Below, in pieces: positions 51,912 through 59,646 of a stretch of DNA of 64,000 nt. Source of the stretch: Paraburkholderia edwinii (lineage in GTDB: Bacteria; Pseudomonadota; Gammaproteobacteria; Burkholderiales; Burkholderiaceae). The notes below the pieces were generated by a model that was not told the DNA's origin, made no database searches, and saw only the letters and a list, made by a program, of their open reading frames with translations. The stretch spans positions 3,308,004 to 3,372,003 of the forward strand of contig NZ_CP080096.1 of assembly GCF_019428685.1 (NCBI RefSeq), in the 5' to 3' direction. The translations under genes were made by a program, and so were the position numbers. The stretch's first letter is position 1; each line of letters starts with the position of its first letter.

Positions 51912-54629
51912 ATGGCCCACAACCTCCACAAAACACTCAAGGAATTCGACAGCGGTTCCGGCAAAGGCAAGTACTACTCGCTGCCGCAACTTGGCAAGGC
52001 ACTGAACGTCAAGATCGAGCGACTGCCGGTCTCGATCCGTATCGTGCTGGAATCGGTGCTGCGTAACTACGACGGCAAGAAGATCACCGAAGAACACATC
52101 GAGCAACTGGCGACGTGGAAGCCGAACGCCGCGCGCGTCGACGAAATTCCGTTCGTCGTGTCGCGTGTCGTGCTGCAGGACTTTACGGGCGTGCCGCTGC
52201 TCGCCGACATCGCCGCGATGCGCGGCGTGGCCGAGCGCTCGGGCAAGAACCCGAAGTCGATCGAGCCGCTCGTGCCGGTCGACCTCGTGGTCGACCACTC
52301 GGTGCAGATCGACCACTTCCGCGAAAAGGATGCGCTCGACCTCAACATGAAGCTGGAATTCAAGCGCAATAACGAGCGCTACCAGTTCATGAAGTGGGGC
52401 ATGCAGGCATTCGACACGTTCAAGGTCGTGCCGCCGGGCGTCGGCATCGTTCACCAGGTGAACCTCGAGTATCTCGCACGCGGCGTGCACAAGAAGAGCG
52501 ATAACGGCGATACCGTGTACTACCCGGATTCGCTGGTCGGCACCGACAGCCACACCACGATGATCAACGGCATCGGCGTGGTCGGCTGGGGCGTCGGCGG
52601 TATCGAAGCAGAAGCCGGCATGCTCGGCCAGCCCGTGTACTTCCTCACGCCGGATGTGGTCGGCGTGCACCTGTCGGGCAAGCTGCGCGAAGGCGTGACG
52701 GCGACCGACCTCGTGCTGACCATCACCGAAATGCTGCGTAAAGCGAAGGTTGTCGGCAAGTTCGTCGAGTTCTTCGGCGAAGGCACGCGCTCGCTGTCGG
52801 TGCCGGACCGCGCGACGATCGGCAATATGGCGCCGGAATACGGCGCGACGATGGGCTTCTTCCCGGTCGACGAAAAGACCATCGACTTCTTCCACGGCAC
52901 GGGCCGCACCGACGCGGAAATCTCGGCCTTCGAAAACTACTTCAAGGCGCAGGAGATCTTCGGCGTCGCGGGCGAAGGCGAAATCGACTTCACCACGGTG
53001 CTCAAGCTCGATCTCGGCACGGTCGCTCCGTCGCTGGCCGGTCCGAAGCGGCCGCAAGACCGCATCGAAATCGGCAACGTGCAGTCGACGTTCAAGGACC
53101 TGTTCTCGAAGCCGGTCGGCGAAAACGGCTTCGCGAAGAAAGCCGCGGACCTCGACGCGCAATACACGACCACCAACGGCGTGAACGTGAAGAACGGCGA
53201 CATCCTGATCGCCGCGATCACGTCGTGCACGAACACGTCGAACCCGAGCGTGCTGCTCGCCGCCGGCCTGCTCGCGAAGAAGGCCGTCGAAGCCGGCCTC
53301 ACGGTTGCGCCGCACATCAAGACGTCGCTCGCACCGGGGTCGCGTATCGTCACCGAGTACCTGACGAAGACGAACCTGCTGCAGTACCTCGACAAGCTCG
53401 GCTTCACGCTTGCCGCCTACGGTTGCACGACCTGTATCGGCAACGCCGGCGACCTCACGCCGGAGCTGAACGAAGCGATCACGAAGAACGACATCGTCGC
53501 GGCCGCCGTGCTGTCGGGCAACCGTAACTTCGAAGCGCGTATTCACCCGAACATCCGCGCGAACTTCCTCGCGTCGCCGCCGCTCGTCGTCGCTTACGCG
53601 ATCGCCGGCAACATCACGCGCGACCTGATGACCGAGCCGGTCGGCAAGGGCAAGGGCGGCAAGGACATCTACCTCGGCGACATCTGGCCGTCGAGCGACG
53701 AAGTCAACGCGCTGCTCAAGTTCGCGCTCGACGCCGACGCGTTCCGCTCGAACTACTCGCAGCTCACGAAGAAGGGCGATCTGTGGAGCAAGATCGAAGG
53801 CGCGGAAGGCCAGGTCTACGACTGGCCGAAGTCGACCTACATCGCGGAGCCGCCGTTCTTCGGCGACGACTTCTCGATGGAGCCGTCGACGAGCATCGCT
53901 GCTGTGAAGGGCGGCCGTGCGCTCGGCGTGTTCGGCGACTCGGTCACGACCGACCACATCAGCCCGGCAGGCTCGATCAAGGAAGACTCGCCGGCCGGCA
54001 AGTGGCTGAAGGAAAACGGCGTGCAGAAGGCCGACTTCAACAGCTACGGCTCGCGCCGCGGCAACCATGACGTGATGATGCGCGGCACCTTCGCGAACGT
54101 GCGGATCAAGAACCTGATGATCCCGGCGAAGGCGGACGGCACGCGCGTCGAAGGCGGCCTGACGATTCACCAGCCGAGCGGCGAACAGATGTTTATCTAC
54201 GACGCCGCGATGAAGTACATCGGCGAAGGCACGCCGACGTTCGTGTTCGCCGGCGAAGAGTATGGCACGGGTTCGTCGCGCGACTGGGCCGCGAAGGGCA
54301 CGCAGCTGCTCGGCGTGAAGGTGGTCGTGGCGCGCAGCTTCGAGCGGATCCACCGCTCGAACCTCGTCGGCATGGGCGTGCTGCCGCTGCAGTTCAAGGG
54401 CTCGGACAGCATCCAGTCGCTCGGCATCACCGGCGAAGAAACGTATGACGTCGAAGGCCTCAACGACGACTTCAAGCCGCAACAGGAAGTCACGCTCGTG
54501 ATCCATCGCAAGGATGGCGAAACGAAGCGCGTGCCGGTGCTGCTGCGTATCGATACGCCGATCGAAGTCGACTACTACAAGCACGGCGGGATTCTGCCGT
54601 TCGTGCTGCGCTCGCTGCTCGCCGCCTAA
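51912..54629 (+). CDS. acnA: Aconitate hydratase A
   Basis: A 905-aa AcnA-type aconitase, interconverting citrate and isocitrate. The [4Fe-4S] cysteines are C439 ([11 protein letters not shown]), C505 and C508 ([16 protein letters not shown]). The C-terminal swivelling domain carries [16 protein letters not shown] and [29 protein letters not shown] precedes the ATG. Last gene of the plus-strand cluster, followed by a clean terminator. Confidence 0.96.
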   Translation: MAHNLHKTLKEFDSGSGKGKYYSLPQLGKALNVKIERLPVSIRIVLESVLRNYDGKKITEEHIEQLATWKPNAARVDEIPFVVSRVVLQDFTGVPLLADIAAMRGVAERSGKNPKSIEPLVPVDLVVDHSVQIDHFREKDALDLNMKLEFKRNNERYQFMKWGMQAFDTFKVVPPGVGIVHQVNLEYLARGVHKKSDNGDTVYYPDSLVGTDSHTTMINGIGVVGWGVGGIEAEAGMLGQPVYFLTPDVVGVHLSGKLREGVTATDLVLTITEMLRKAKVVGKFVEFFGEGTRSLSVPDRATIGNMAPEYGATMGFFPVDEKTIDFFHGTGRTDAEISAFENYFKAQEIFGVAGEGEIDFTTVLKLDLGTVAPSLAGPKRPQDRIEIGNVQSTFKDLFSKPVGENGFAKKAADLDAQYTTTNGVNVKNGDILIAAITSCTNTSNPSVLLAAGLLAKKAVEAGLTVAPHIKTSLAPGSRIVTEYLTKTNLLQYLDKLGFTLAAYGCTTCIGNAGDLTPELNEAITKNDIVAAAVLSGNRNFEARIHPNIRANFLASPPLVVAYAIAGNITRDLMTEPVGKGKGGKDIYLGDIWPSSDEVNALLKFALDADAFRSNYSQLTKKGDLWSKIEGAEGQVYDWPKSTYIAEPPFFGDDFSMEPSTSIAAVKGGRALGVFGDSVTTDHISPAGSIKEDSPAGKWLKENGVQKADFNSYGSRRGNHDVMMRGTFANVRIKNLMIPAKADGTRVEGGLTIHQPSGEQMFIYDAAMKYIGEGTPTFVFAGEEYGTGSSRDWAAKGTQLLGVKVVVARSFERIHRSNLVGMGVLPLQFKGSDSIQSLGITGEETYDVEGLNDDFKPQQEVTLVIHRKDGETKRVPVLLRIDTPIEVDYYKHGGILPFVLRSLLAA

Positions 54630-54701
54630 GCGCTCGCGAGTAGCCCGCCTGCTAGCGTTTTGCAGGTGCTGCGTCCTCGCAAGGGGGCGCAGTAACTTTA
54701 G

Positions 54702-54727
54702 AAGCCCAGCGATGCTGGGCTTTTTTT
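54702..54727 (+). terminator. Rho-independent terminator after acnA
   Basis: AAGCCCAGC-GAT-GCTGGGCTT followed by seven Ts. The T tract touches the stop codon of the converging hybrid-kinase-like gene. Confidence 0.9.
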
Positions 54728-56621
54728 ATGGCTCGACGGATTGGACCGGCTCGAGGGCGCTGAAGGCCGCCCGGCCCAATGGCGGCTCGGCCGTTGGTTC
54801 GGCGAAAATGCGTCGCAGGCAGGCGTCGAGCGCATCGAGACCGGCCGGCTTCGGCAGGACCGCGGCGAACAGCGCGTGCGGCACATGCGGCACGTGGGAC
54901 ACCTCGGCGCCGGCGCGCGCGGCCGCTTCGGCTGCGTCGGCTCGTTCGCCCGTCATCAGCACGACCGGTGTGACGCCCGGGCCCTCGCGGTCCTTCGCTC
55001 GAATACGCCTTGCGAGATCGACGCCGCTCGCACCCGGCATATGCAGGTCGGTGATGACCAGGTCGAAGCGTTGCCGCATCATGGCGGCGAGCGCGTCGTC
55101 GACGTCGGGCGCGACGATGCTGCGATAGCCGAGCACATCGAGTTGCCGCGCGACGACCCTGCGATTGATCTCGTTATCGTCGACGACGAGCACGAGGCGC
55201 GGCACCGCGGCGGCATCGGGAGCCGGGCCGGGCGCGACAGTGTGCGCGCGCGGCGGCCTGACGCGTACCCCATGGTTCACGCCTCGCAGCGCGCACACGC
55301 GCTGTACCGCGCTCCACGACAATGGATTCACCGACAGCGTGAACTGGCCGGAGACCTCACGCAATCCGCCCGGCGCGAATGCCTGGGATACCCGAATGAA
55401 TCGGTCCGTGCACGATGACGCGGAAGGTGCCGCGTCTTCATCAGCAAACCAGAGATCGAGATGCTCCGGCGCGGGCATGCCGGCCGGCACGACGTCGACG
55501 CCGAGCCTGTCGAGCAGGTCGCACAACGCCACGCGCTCGTCGCGCGCGGCCAGATCGACGAAGGCCGTGCGCCGGCCGCGCGCCGATGGCAGACGTGCAA
55601 AACGCTCGACCGTAAACGGCGCATGGAACGCGACGCATACGCCGAACGTCGCACCGTGGCCGACCTCGATATCGCCGCCCATGCGCTGCGCGAGCACGCG
55701 GCAGAGTGCGAGGTCCGGATCGTCCGTTGCGCGCATGCCAGCCGGTGGGTTGGCATCGGTGGCATCAATGCGGTCGTCCGATGCAGGGTCGCCCGCTCGC
55801 GCCGCACTGGCCCGCCTTTCGCCGCTGACGCCGATAAACACGCGCTGCGCGCCGGCGTTCAAGGTCTCGCTGCGGGCAGCAACCGTGAGCCGGTCCGCGC
55901 CGGCCGATTCGATCGCGGCGGCGAGCAGATTGAACACGATCTGGCCGACGCGCTCGCGGTCGGCCAGCACCGACGCGGCGACCGTCCGGTCGATGCAGAC
56001 GCGTAGTTCGACGCCTTTTGCCACTGCGCGAGGCGCGAGCAGCACGACCACGCCGTCGATCACGTCGCGCAGGTCGACCGGTGTCTCGTCGAGCACAATC
56101 GCACGCGCGTCGACCGGCGCCGGGTCCAGGCCGTCGCGAACTGTCTGCGCAAACGTCGCTAGTGCCGAGCGAACGACTTGCGCAACGGGCGTCGCGCCAA
56201 ACGGCGCAGCCTGGGCGTGCGCGTCGTTCAACATCTCGACGATCGCCTGCGCCGGACCGCATGCGATCCGTTGCGCTCGCTCGGCCGCACGGGCGCGCTC
56301 GAGTTCCGCAGCGGCACGGTGCTGCTGGGCTTCAGTTTGCAGGTGCTCGATGTGCGCGTGTTGACGCGCGACAACGCTACGCAAGCGGGCGAATTCTTCC
56401 TCGACGCTACGCGCGCGGCGCAACGCGGCGGCGTTAACCGTGCATGAGCGTGACAGCGCGATCAACGCCGACACCACAATGCCGGTCGCCGGTGCGCCAA
56501 GCAACGCGAACGCACAAATCGAGGCAAGCGACGCCGGATGTTGTGCCGCGCCCGCACGCGCGGCCTCGTGCCAGCGCCGCACGCGCGGCCATGCGCCCGC
56601 CGGAATGACGGCGTCATTCAT
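54726..56621 (-). CDS. Membrane-anchored hybrid kinase-like protein with degenerate kinase core and intact receiver
   Basis: About 631 aa. A hydrophobic N-terminal hairpin (about 30-60) is followed by a coiled coil (about 68-118). The kinase core then resembles BvgS/EvgS-type hybrids, but the H-box position reads RIACGPAQAIVEML, with Arg118 where His is expected. The N-box reads FNLLAAAIESA, lacking the second Asn and the Lys, and no G1 motif is visible. The C-terminal receiver (about 490-615) keeps VVDDN, the phosphoacceptor Asp in VITDLHMPG, a Thr in VLMTGE and Lys in LPKPAG. It is therefore likely a pseudokinase relay component. ATG 56621 is preceded by CGGGAAACG; GTG 56639 is an alternative. 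21 bp after a response regulator gene. Confidence 0.75.
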   Translation of the reverse strand: MNDAVIPAGAWPRVRRWHEAARAGAAQHPASLASICAFALLGAPATGIVVSALIALSRSCTVNAAALRRARSVEEEFARLRSVVARQHAHIEHLQTEAQQHRAAAELERARAAERAQRIACGPAQAIVEMLNDAHAQAAPFGATPVAQVVRSALATFAQTVRDGLDPAPVDARAIVLDETPVDLRDVIDGVVVLLAPRAVAKGVELRVCIDRTVAASVLADRERVGQIVFNLLAAAIESAGADRLTVAARSETLNAGAQRVFIGVSGERRASAARAGDPASDDRIDATDANPPAGMRATDDPDLALCRVLAQRMGGDIEVGHGATFGVCVAFHAPFTVERFARLPSARGRRTAFVDLAARDERVALCDLLDRLGVDVVPAGMPAPEHLDLWFADEDAAPSASSCTDRFIRVSQAFAPGGLREVSGQFTLSVNPLSWSAVQRVCALRGVNHGVRVRPPRAHTVAPGPAPDAAAVPRLVLVVDDNEINRRVVARQLDVLGYRSIVAPDVDDALAAMMRQRFDLVITDLHMPGASGVDLARRIRAKDREGPGVTPVVLMTGERADAAEAAARAGAEVSHVPHVPHALFAAVLPKPAGLDALDACLRRIFAEPTAEPPLGRAAFSALEPVQSVEP

Positions 56622-56642
56622 CGTTTCCCGTTCAGACACAGG

Positions 56643-57251
56643 TCAGTCGATCAGCTTGTGATGCGTCGCGAACTCGATCATGCCGGCCAGCGAGGATAAG
56701 CCGAGTTTCTCGCGCAACCGGGCTTTATAGGTGCTGACGGTTTTATCGGACAGATATAACTTCGTGGCTATATCCTTATTGCTGACGCCGCGCGCGAGAT
56801 ATTGCAGCACCTCCACTTCGCGCGGAGACAGGCACTCGAGGCCGCCTTCATGACTCGCATTGACTGCTTCCACCGGAAAGCAGTCGTAACCGAGCAGGAC
56901 TGTGCGTGCCGCAGTCAGCAATTCGCCGAGTTCACGCCCTTTGCTGACGTAACCATTTGCGCCGGCAAGCCGGGTTTGCCCGGCCATCACATGCTCCGGT
57001 TTCGCGGACAAAACCAGTAAGCGAATGGTTTCGCTTTGCGCGCGAATTCGACGGACCATCGAAAGGCCGTCGAGTTTTGGTAAATCGAGGTCAAGAATGG
57101 CGAGGTCGGGCAATTCAGAAAGAATCATTTTCAGGCCGCCTTCTCCGTCACCGCATTCACCGATGACCATCATTTCGGGATCCGTAGCAAGCATGCTTGC
57201 CACCGTGCCCCGCACCATTGGGTGATCATCGACAATGACGATTCTCTTCAT
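56643..57251 (-). CDS. LuxR/NarL-type response regulator (BvgA/EvgA-like)
   Basis: A 202-aa two-domain regulator. Receiver (1-120): acidic pair D8/D9, phosphoacceptor D54 (LAILDLDLPK), Ser in VLSAKP and Lys in YVSKGRELGEL. The LuxR HTH (about 140-200) reads LSPREVEVLQYLARGVSNKDIATKLYLSDKTVSTYKARLREKLGL. All phosphorylation residues are intact, unlike the kinase-like protein encoded immediately downstream. Divergent from a second regulator of the same type across 186 bp. Confidence 0.93.
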   Translation of the reverse strand: MKRIVIVDDHPMVRGTVASMLATDPEMMVIGECGDGEGGLKMILSELPDLAILDLDLPKLDGLSMVRRIRAQSETIRLLVLSAKPEHVMAGQTRLAGANGYVSKGRELGELLTAARTVLLGYDCFPVEAVNASHEGGLECLSPREVEVLQYLARGVSNKDIATKLYLSDKTVSTYKARLREKLGLSSLAGMIEFATHHKLID

Positions 57252-57437
57252 TAACAGCCCTCATTTACCGATGATTCAGTTTTTGGACCCGACCTGAATC
57301 AGGTGGATAAATCAGCAAAATCAGGTACGATTATAACAAGCCTATACGGTGCGGATTCCTTATCATAAAGTGCGATATATCTGTATTACCCGTATGACTT
57401 CTCCTACAAACCGGCTTAAAACCTGACACTTCTAATT
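57252..57437. promoter_or_regulatory. A/T-rich divergent promoter region between two response regulators
   Basis: Unusually A/T-rich for this genome. ACCTGAATCAGGT (57292-57304) is a 6+1+6 palindrome, and its right half ATCAGGT recurs at 57320-57326, 22 bp on, about two helical turns. This is a plausible binding array for one or both regulators. I could not fix -10/-35 boxes with confidence. Confidence 0.5.
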
Positions 57438-58046
57438 ATGTCCATGCCGCGTTCCAGCATTATGGTAGTCGACGATCATCCGGCGATGCGTCTCGCACTG
57501 CGTCAGGTATTCAGTAAAACCGGCGAATTCGACGTCGTCGCCGAAGCAGGAACCGCCGTGCACGCGCTGCAGTTGTGCGAAACCGCCGCGCCGCAACTGG
57601 CGATCGTCGACTTGCGGCTGCCGGATCTCGACGGCATCGAACTGATCCTGTCGTTGCGCAGGGCACGGCCCGAGATGCGCATCCTCGTGTTCTCGTCGGC
57701 TGACGAACGCATCCACGCGTCGCATGCAAAGGAGGCGGGCGCGCATGGCTTCGTCAGCAAGGCACGCGAACCCGATGAACTCGTCGATAGCGCGCGTCTC
57801 GTTCTGTCGGACTTCACCTGCTTCACGTCGGAAGCGCAAAAAAAGCGCGGCGCCGTGCTCTCCGAACGCGAAACAGCTGTATTGCGCATGCTGATCGGCG
57901 GCACCAGCAATGTCGATATTGCAACGGCGCTCGACATCAGCCCGAAGACGGTCAGCACCTACAAGACGCGACTGTTGCGCAAGCTGGCGCTGCGCACCGT
58001 CATCGACCTCGTCGAATGGGCGAAGTCGAATGGCATCCGCCACTAG
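57438..58046 (+). CDS. LuxR/NarL-type response regulator (second copy)
   Basis: A 202-aa regulator paralogous to the one on the opposite strand: receiver with D12/D13 and phosphoacceptor D58 (LAIVDLRLPDLDG), Ser-Ser in VFSSADE and Lys in FVSKAREPDEL. The HTH reads LSERETAVLRMLIGGTSNVDIATALDISPKTVSTYKTRLLRKL. ATG 57438 or 57444 may be the start. Its last 17 bases overlap the start of a downstream Hpt gene. Confidence 0.92.
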   Translation: MSMPRSSIMVVDDHPAMRLALRQVFSKTGEFDVVAEAGTAVHALQLCETAAPQLAIVDLRLPDLDGIELILSLRRARPEMRILVFSSADERIHASHAKEAGAHGFVSKAREPDELVDSARLVLSDFTCFTSEAQKKRGAVLSERETAVLRMLIGGTSNVDIATALDISPKTVSTYKTRLLRKLALRTVIDLVEWAKSNGIRH

Positions 58047-58395
58047 GCGCCGCGGCTGGTCCGATCTGATTGAACACGGGCCGGCCGATTTGCGGGAGAT
58101 GCTGATCGACACCACGCGTGCGGATCTTCGCGAGGTATCGGAAGCGCTGTGCGCATGCAACTACGCGCATGCCGAATTTATCGCGCATCGAATGAAGGGA
58201 ACGGCGCGGCTATTGGATGTTCATGCAACGATTGCTGCATGCATCGCGCTCGAGACGCAGTGCCGCCAACGCGACGCCGCGCGGGCGTGCATCACATTGC
58301 AGGAGGTCGAGGAAAGCTTCGAAGCCGCGTTTCGGGCGCTCGACTCGTCTGCAGAGTCGAGCCAATCGACACGTTCTTCTGCATCGGATACCTGA
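58030..58395 (+). CDS. Free-standing Hpt phosphotransfer protein
   Basis: A 121-aa helical protein whose core (about 10-105) is an Hpt domain: phosphoacceptor H53 in FIAHRMKGTARLLD, the HxxKG motif, followed by a helix with ALETQCRQRD. Hpt proteins shuttle phosphate from a receiver to a response regulator. The ATG at 58030 lies inside the last codons of the regulator gene (17-bp overlap in another frame). In BvgS/EvgS the Hpt is fused to the kinase; here it is separate. The C-terminal 15 residues are Ser/Thr-rich. Confidence 0.8.
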   Translation: MASATRRRGWSDLIEHGPADLREMLIDTTRADLREVSEALCACNYAHAEFIAHRMKGTARLLDVHATIAACIALETQCRQRDAARACITLQEVEESFEAAFRALDSSAESSQSTRSSASDT

Positions 58396-58405
58396 ACGAT
58401 TCGAG

Positions 58406-58440
58406 AAAACGGCCGCCGCACCCTTCCTGTGCGGCGGCCG
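58406..58440 (-). terminator. Terminator of the OmpA-domain lipoprotein gene
   Basis: An 11-bp perfect stem, CGGCCGCCGCA with TGCGGCGGCCG, 9-base loop, then TTTT on the minus strand. Lies just past the Hpt gene stop on the other strand. Confidence 0.75.
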
Positions 58441-58472
58441 CATCACTTCTGGCGCGGACGCGCATTCAACTT

Positions 58473-59549
58473 TTACTCGCCGGGCTGCTGTACTCCGGCG
58501 GCCGGACCCGAACGCGTGAAATTCATTTCCACACGCCGATTCGGTGCAAGACACTCGATCAACTGTTCACGATTGCGCTCGTCGCACTGAACCACCGGAT
58601 CAGCCTTGCCGTGTCCGCGCGACGTCATCGGCACGCTGACACCGCCCTTTTGCAGGTAGTTCCGCACCGTGTCGGCGCGCTTCTTCGACAGCTGGCGGTT
58701 ATACGTGTCGCTGCCGATGCGATCGGTATAGCCGTCGATACCGATACCCCTCACGTCGTCGACCTGCTTCAGATCGTCGATCAGCCGGTCGAGCCGTGCG
58801 CGTCCGTCCGGCAGCATGCCGGCCACGTCGCCGCGGTCAAACCTGAAGGTCGTATCGCCGCCCAGCGTCACCTTCGGCGCGATCCTCGGTGGCGGGGGCG
58901 GCGGAGGCGGCGGCTTGCATGCGTTGAGCGCCGTGCCGATAGCGGGCAGCGTCTGCGTCACCTGATCGACGCGTTTTGCGCTGTCGCTGAAATCGCGCGT
59001 CCATGCTTCGTGACCTGCGTGGATCATCTCGACTTCAGAACACGCCGTCAGGCGCTGTGCCTCGATACAGGTGGGAAACTCCGGTGCGCTTTTCGCGGCG
59101 AGGATTTGCTGCCAAACGTCGGGACGCACAACCGTCGCCGTGCGCAACTCGGGATTCTCCGCCGAGAGGTTGTTGCCCGTTTCGAGCGATGTCGTGAGCC
59201 GGTCCGCTTCGCGCAACGCCTCCTCGACAAAACCCCAGTGGTTGAACTGGCTGCGCTCCTGCTGCGCGGCATCCGCCCAGCATTGCGCCTTCGCGCCGAA
59301 ATAGTTGTCCTTGCGCGCGCCGAGCGCCTGCAAGCGCTGCTGCACGCTATCGGCCATCTTGCGGTTGTCGGCGCCACGATAGGTGTCGAGCCATTGCGCC
59401 GTCGCGGCGCCGGCCGCAGCATCCTGCGTCGCGCCGAAGCCGGTCTGCAGGACCGTCGGGTTCTGCACCTGCAACTGATCGCGTGTCGCCGACGCCGAGC
59501 ATCCGGCAAGCAACGCCGCGCACGCGAGGGTGATCAATGAATACTTCAT
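58473..59549 (-). CDS. OmpA-domain lipoprotein downstream of the trimeric adhesin
   Basis: A 358-aa lipoprotein. The signal peptide ends in the lipobox LLAGC, with C17 the expected lipidation site. A helical middle part (about 30-220) has no clear family, and a run of nine prolines leads to a C-terminal OmpA peptidoglycan-binding domain (about 235-345; IDGYTDRIGSDTYNRQLSKKRADTVRNYL, then RVEMNF). It probably links outer membrane and peptidoglycan. GGAAC lies ahead of ATG 59549. It follows the trimeric autotransporter gene by 97 bp on the same strand; such OmpA-like genes are recalled beside adhesin genes in Burkholderia, where they may help adhesin assembly. Confidence 0.88.
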   Translation of the reverse strand: MKYSLITLACAALLAGCSASATRDQLQVQNPTVLQTGFGATQDAAAGAATAQWLDTYRGADNRKMADSVQQRLQALGARKDNYFGAKAQCWADAAQQERSQFNHWGFVEEALREADRLTTSLETGNNLSAENPELRTATVVRPDVWQQILAAKSAPEFPTCIEAQRLTACSEVEMIHAGHEAWTRDFSDSAKRVDQVTQTLPAIGTALNACKPPPPPPPPPRIAPKVTLGGDTTFRFDRGDVAGMLPDGRARLDRLIDDLKQVDDVRGIGIDGYTDRIGSDTYNRQLSKKRADTVRNYLQKGGVSVPMTSRGHGKADPVVQCDERNREQLIECLAPNRRVEMNFTRSGPAAGVQQPGE

Positions 59550-59569
59550 GTTTGTGTTCCATCAGGAAA

Positions 59570-59598
59570 GGGCCGCGCGGGACATTCCCGCGCGGCCC
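59570..59598 (-). terminator. Hairpin after the adhesin gene
   Basis: A perfect 13-bp stem, GGGCCGCGCGGGA with TCCCGCGCGGCCC, around CAT, followed by TTTCC on the minus strand. A weak T tract suggests partial termination, allowing some read-through into the lipoprotein gene. Confidence 0.6.
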
Positions 59599-59646
59599 GG
59601 TCAACTACACCGAGGGTTCGGTCTCAAATCGATGCATCGCGGCCGG

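Noticed and set aside
51867..54584. A 905-codon open frame on the minus strand opposite acnA
   Set aside because: Codon-mirror artefact: the peptide is rich in Arg, Val, His and Asp with no domain. acnA has all cluster ligands.
57910..58029. Upstream extension of the Hpt frame into the regulator gene
   Set aside because: The extra residues are Arg/Ser-rich and correspond to the regulator read in another frame; ATG 58030 gives a clean Hpt domain.
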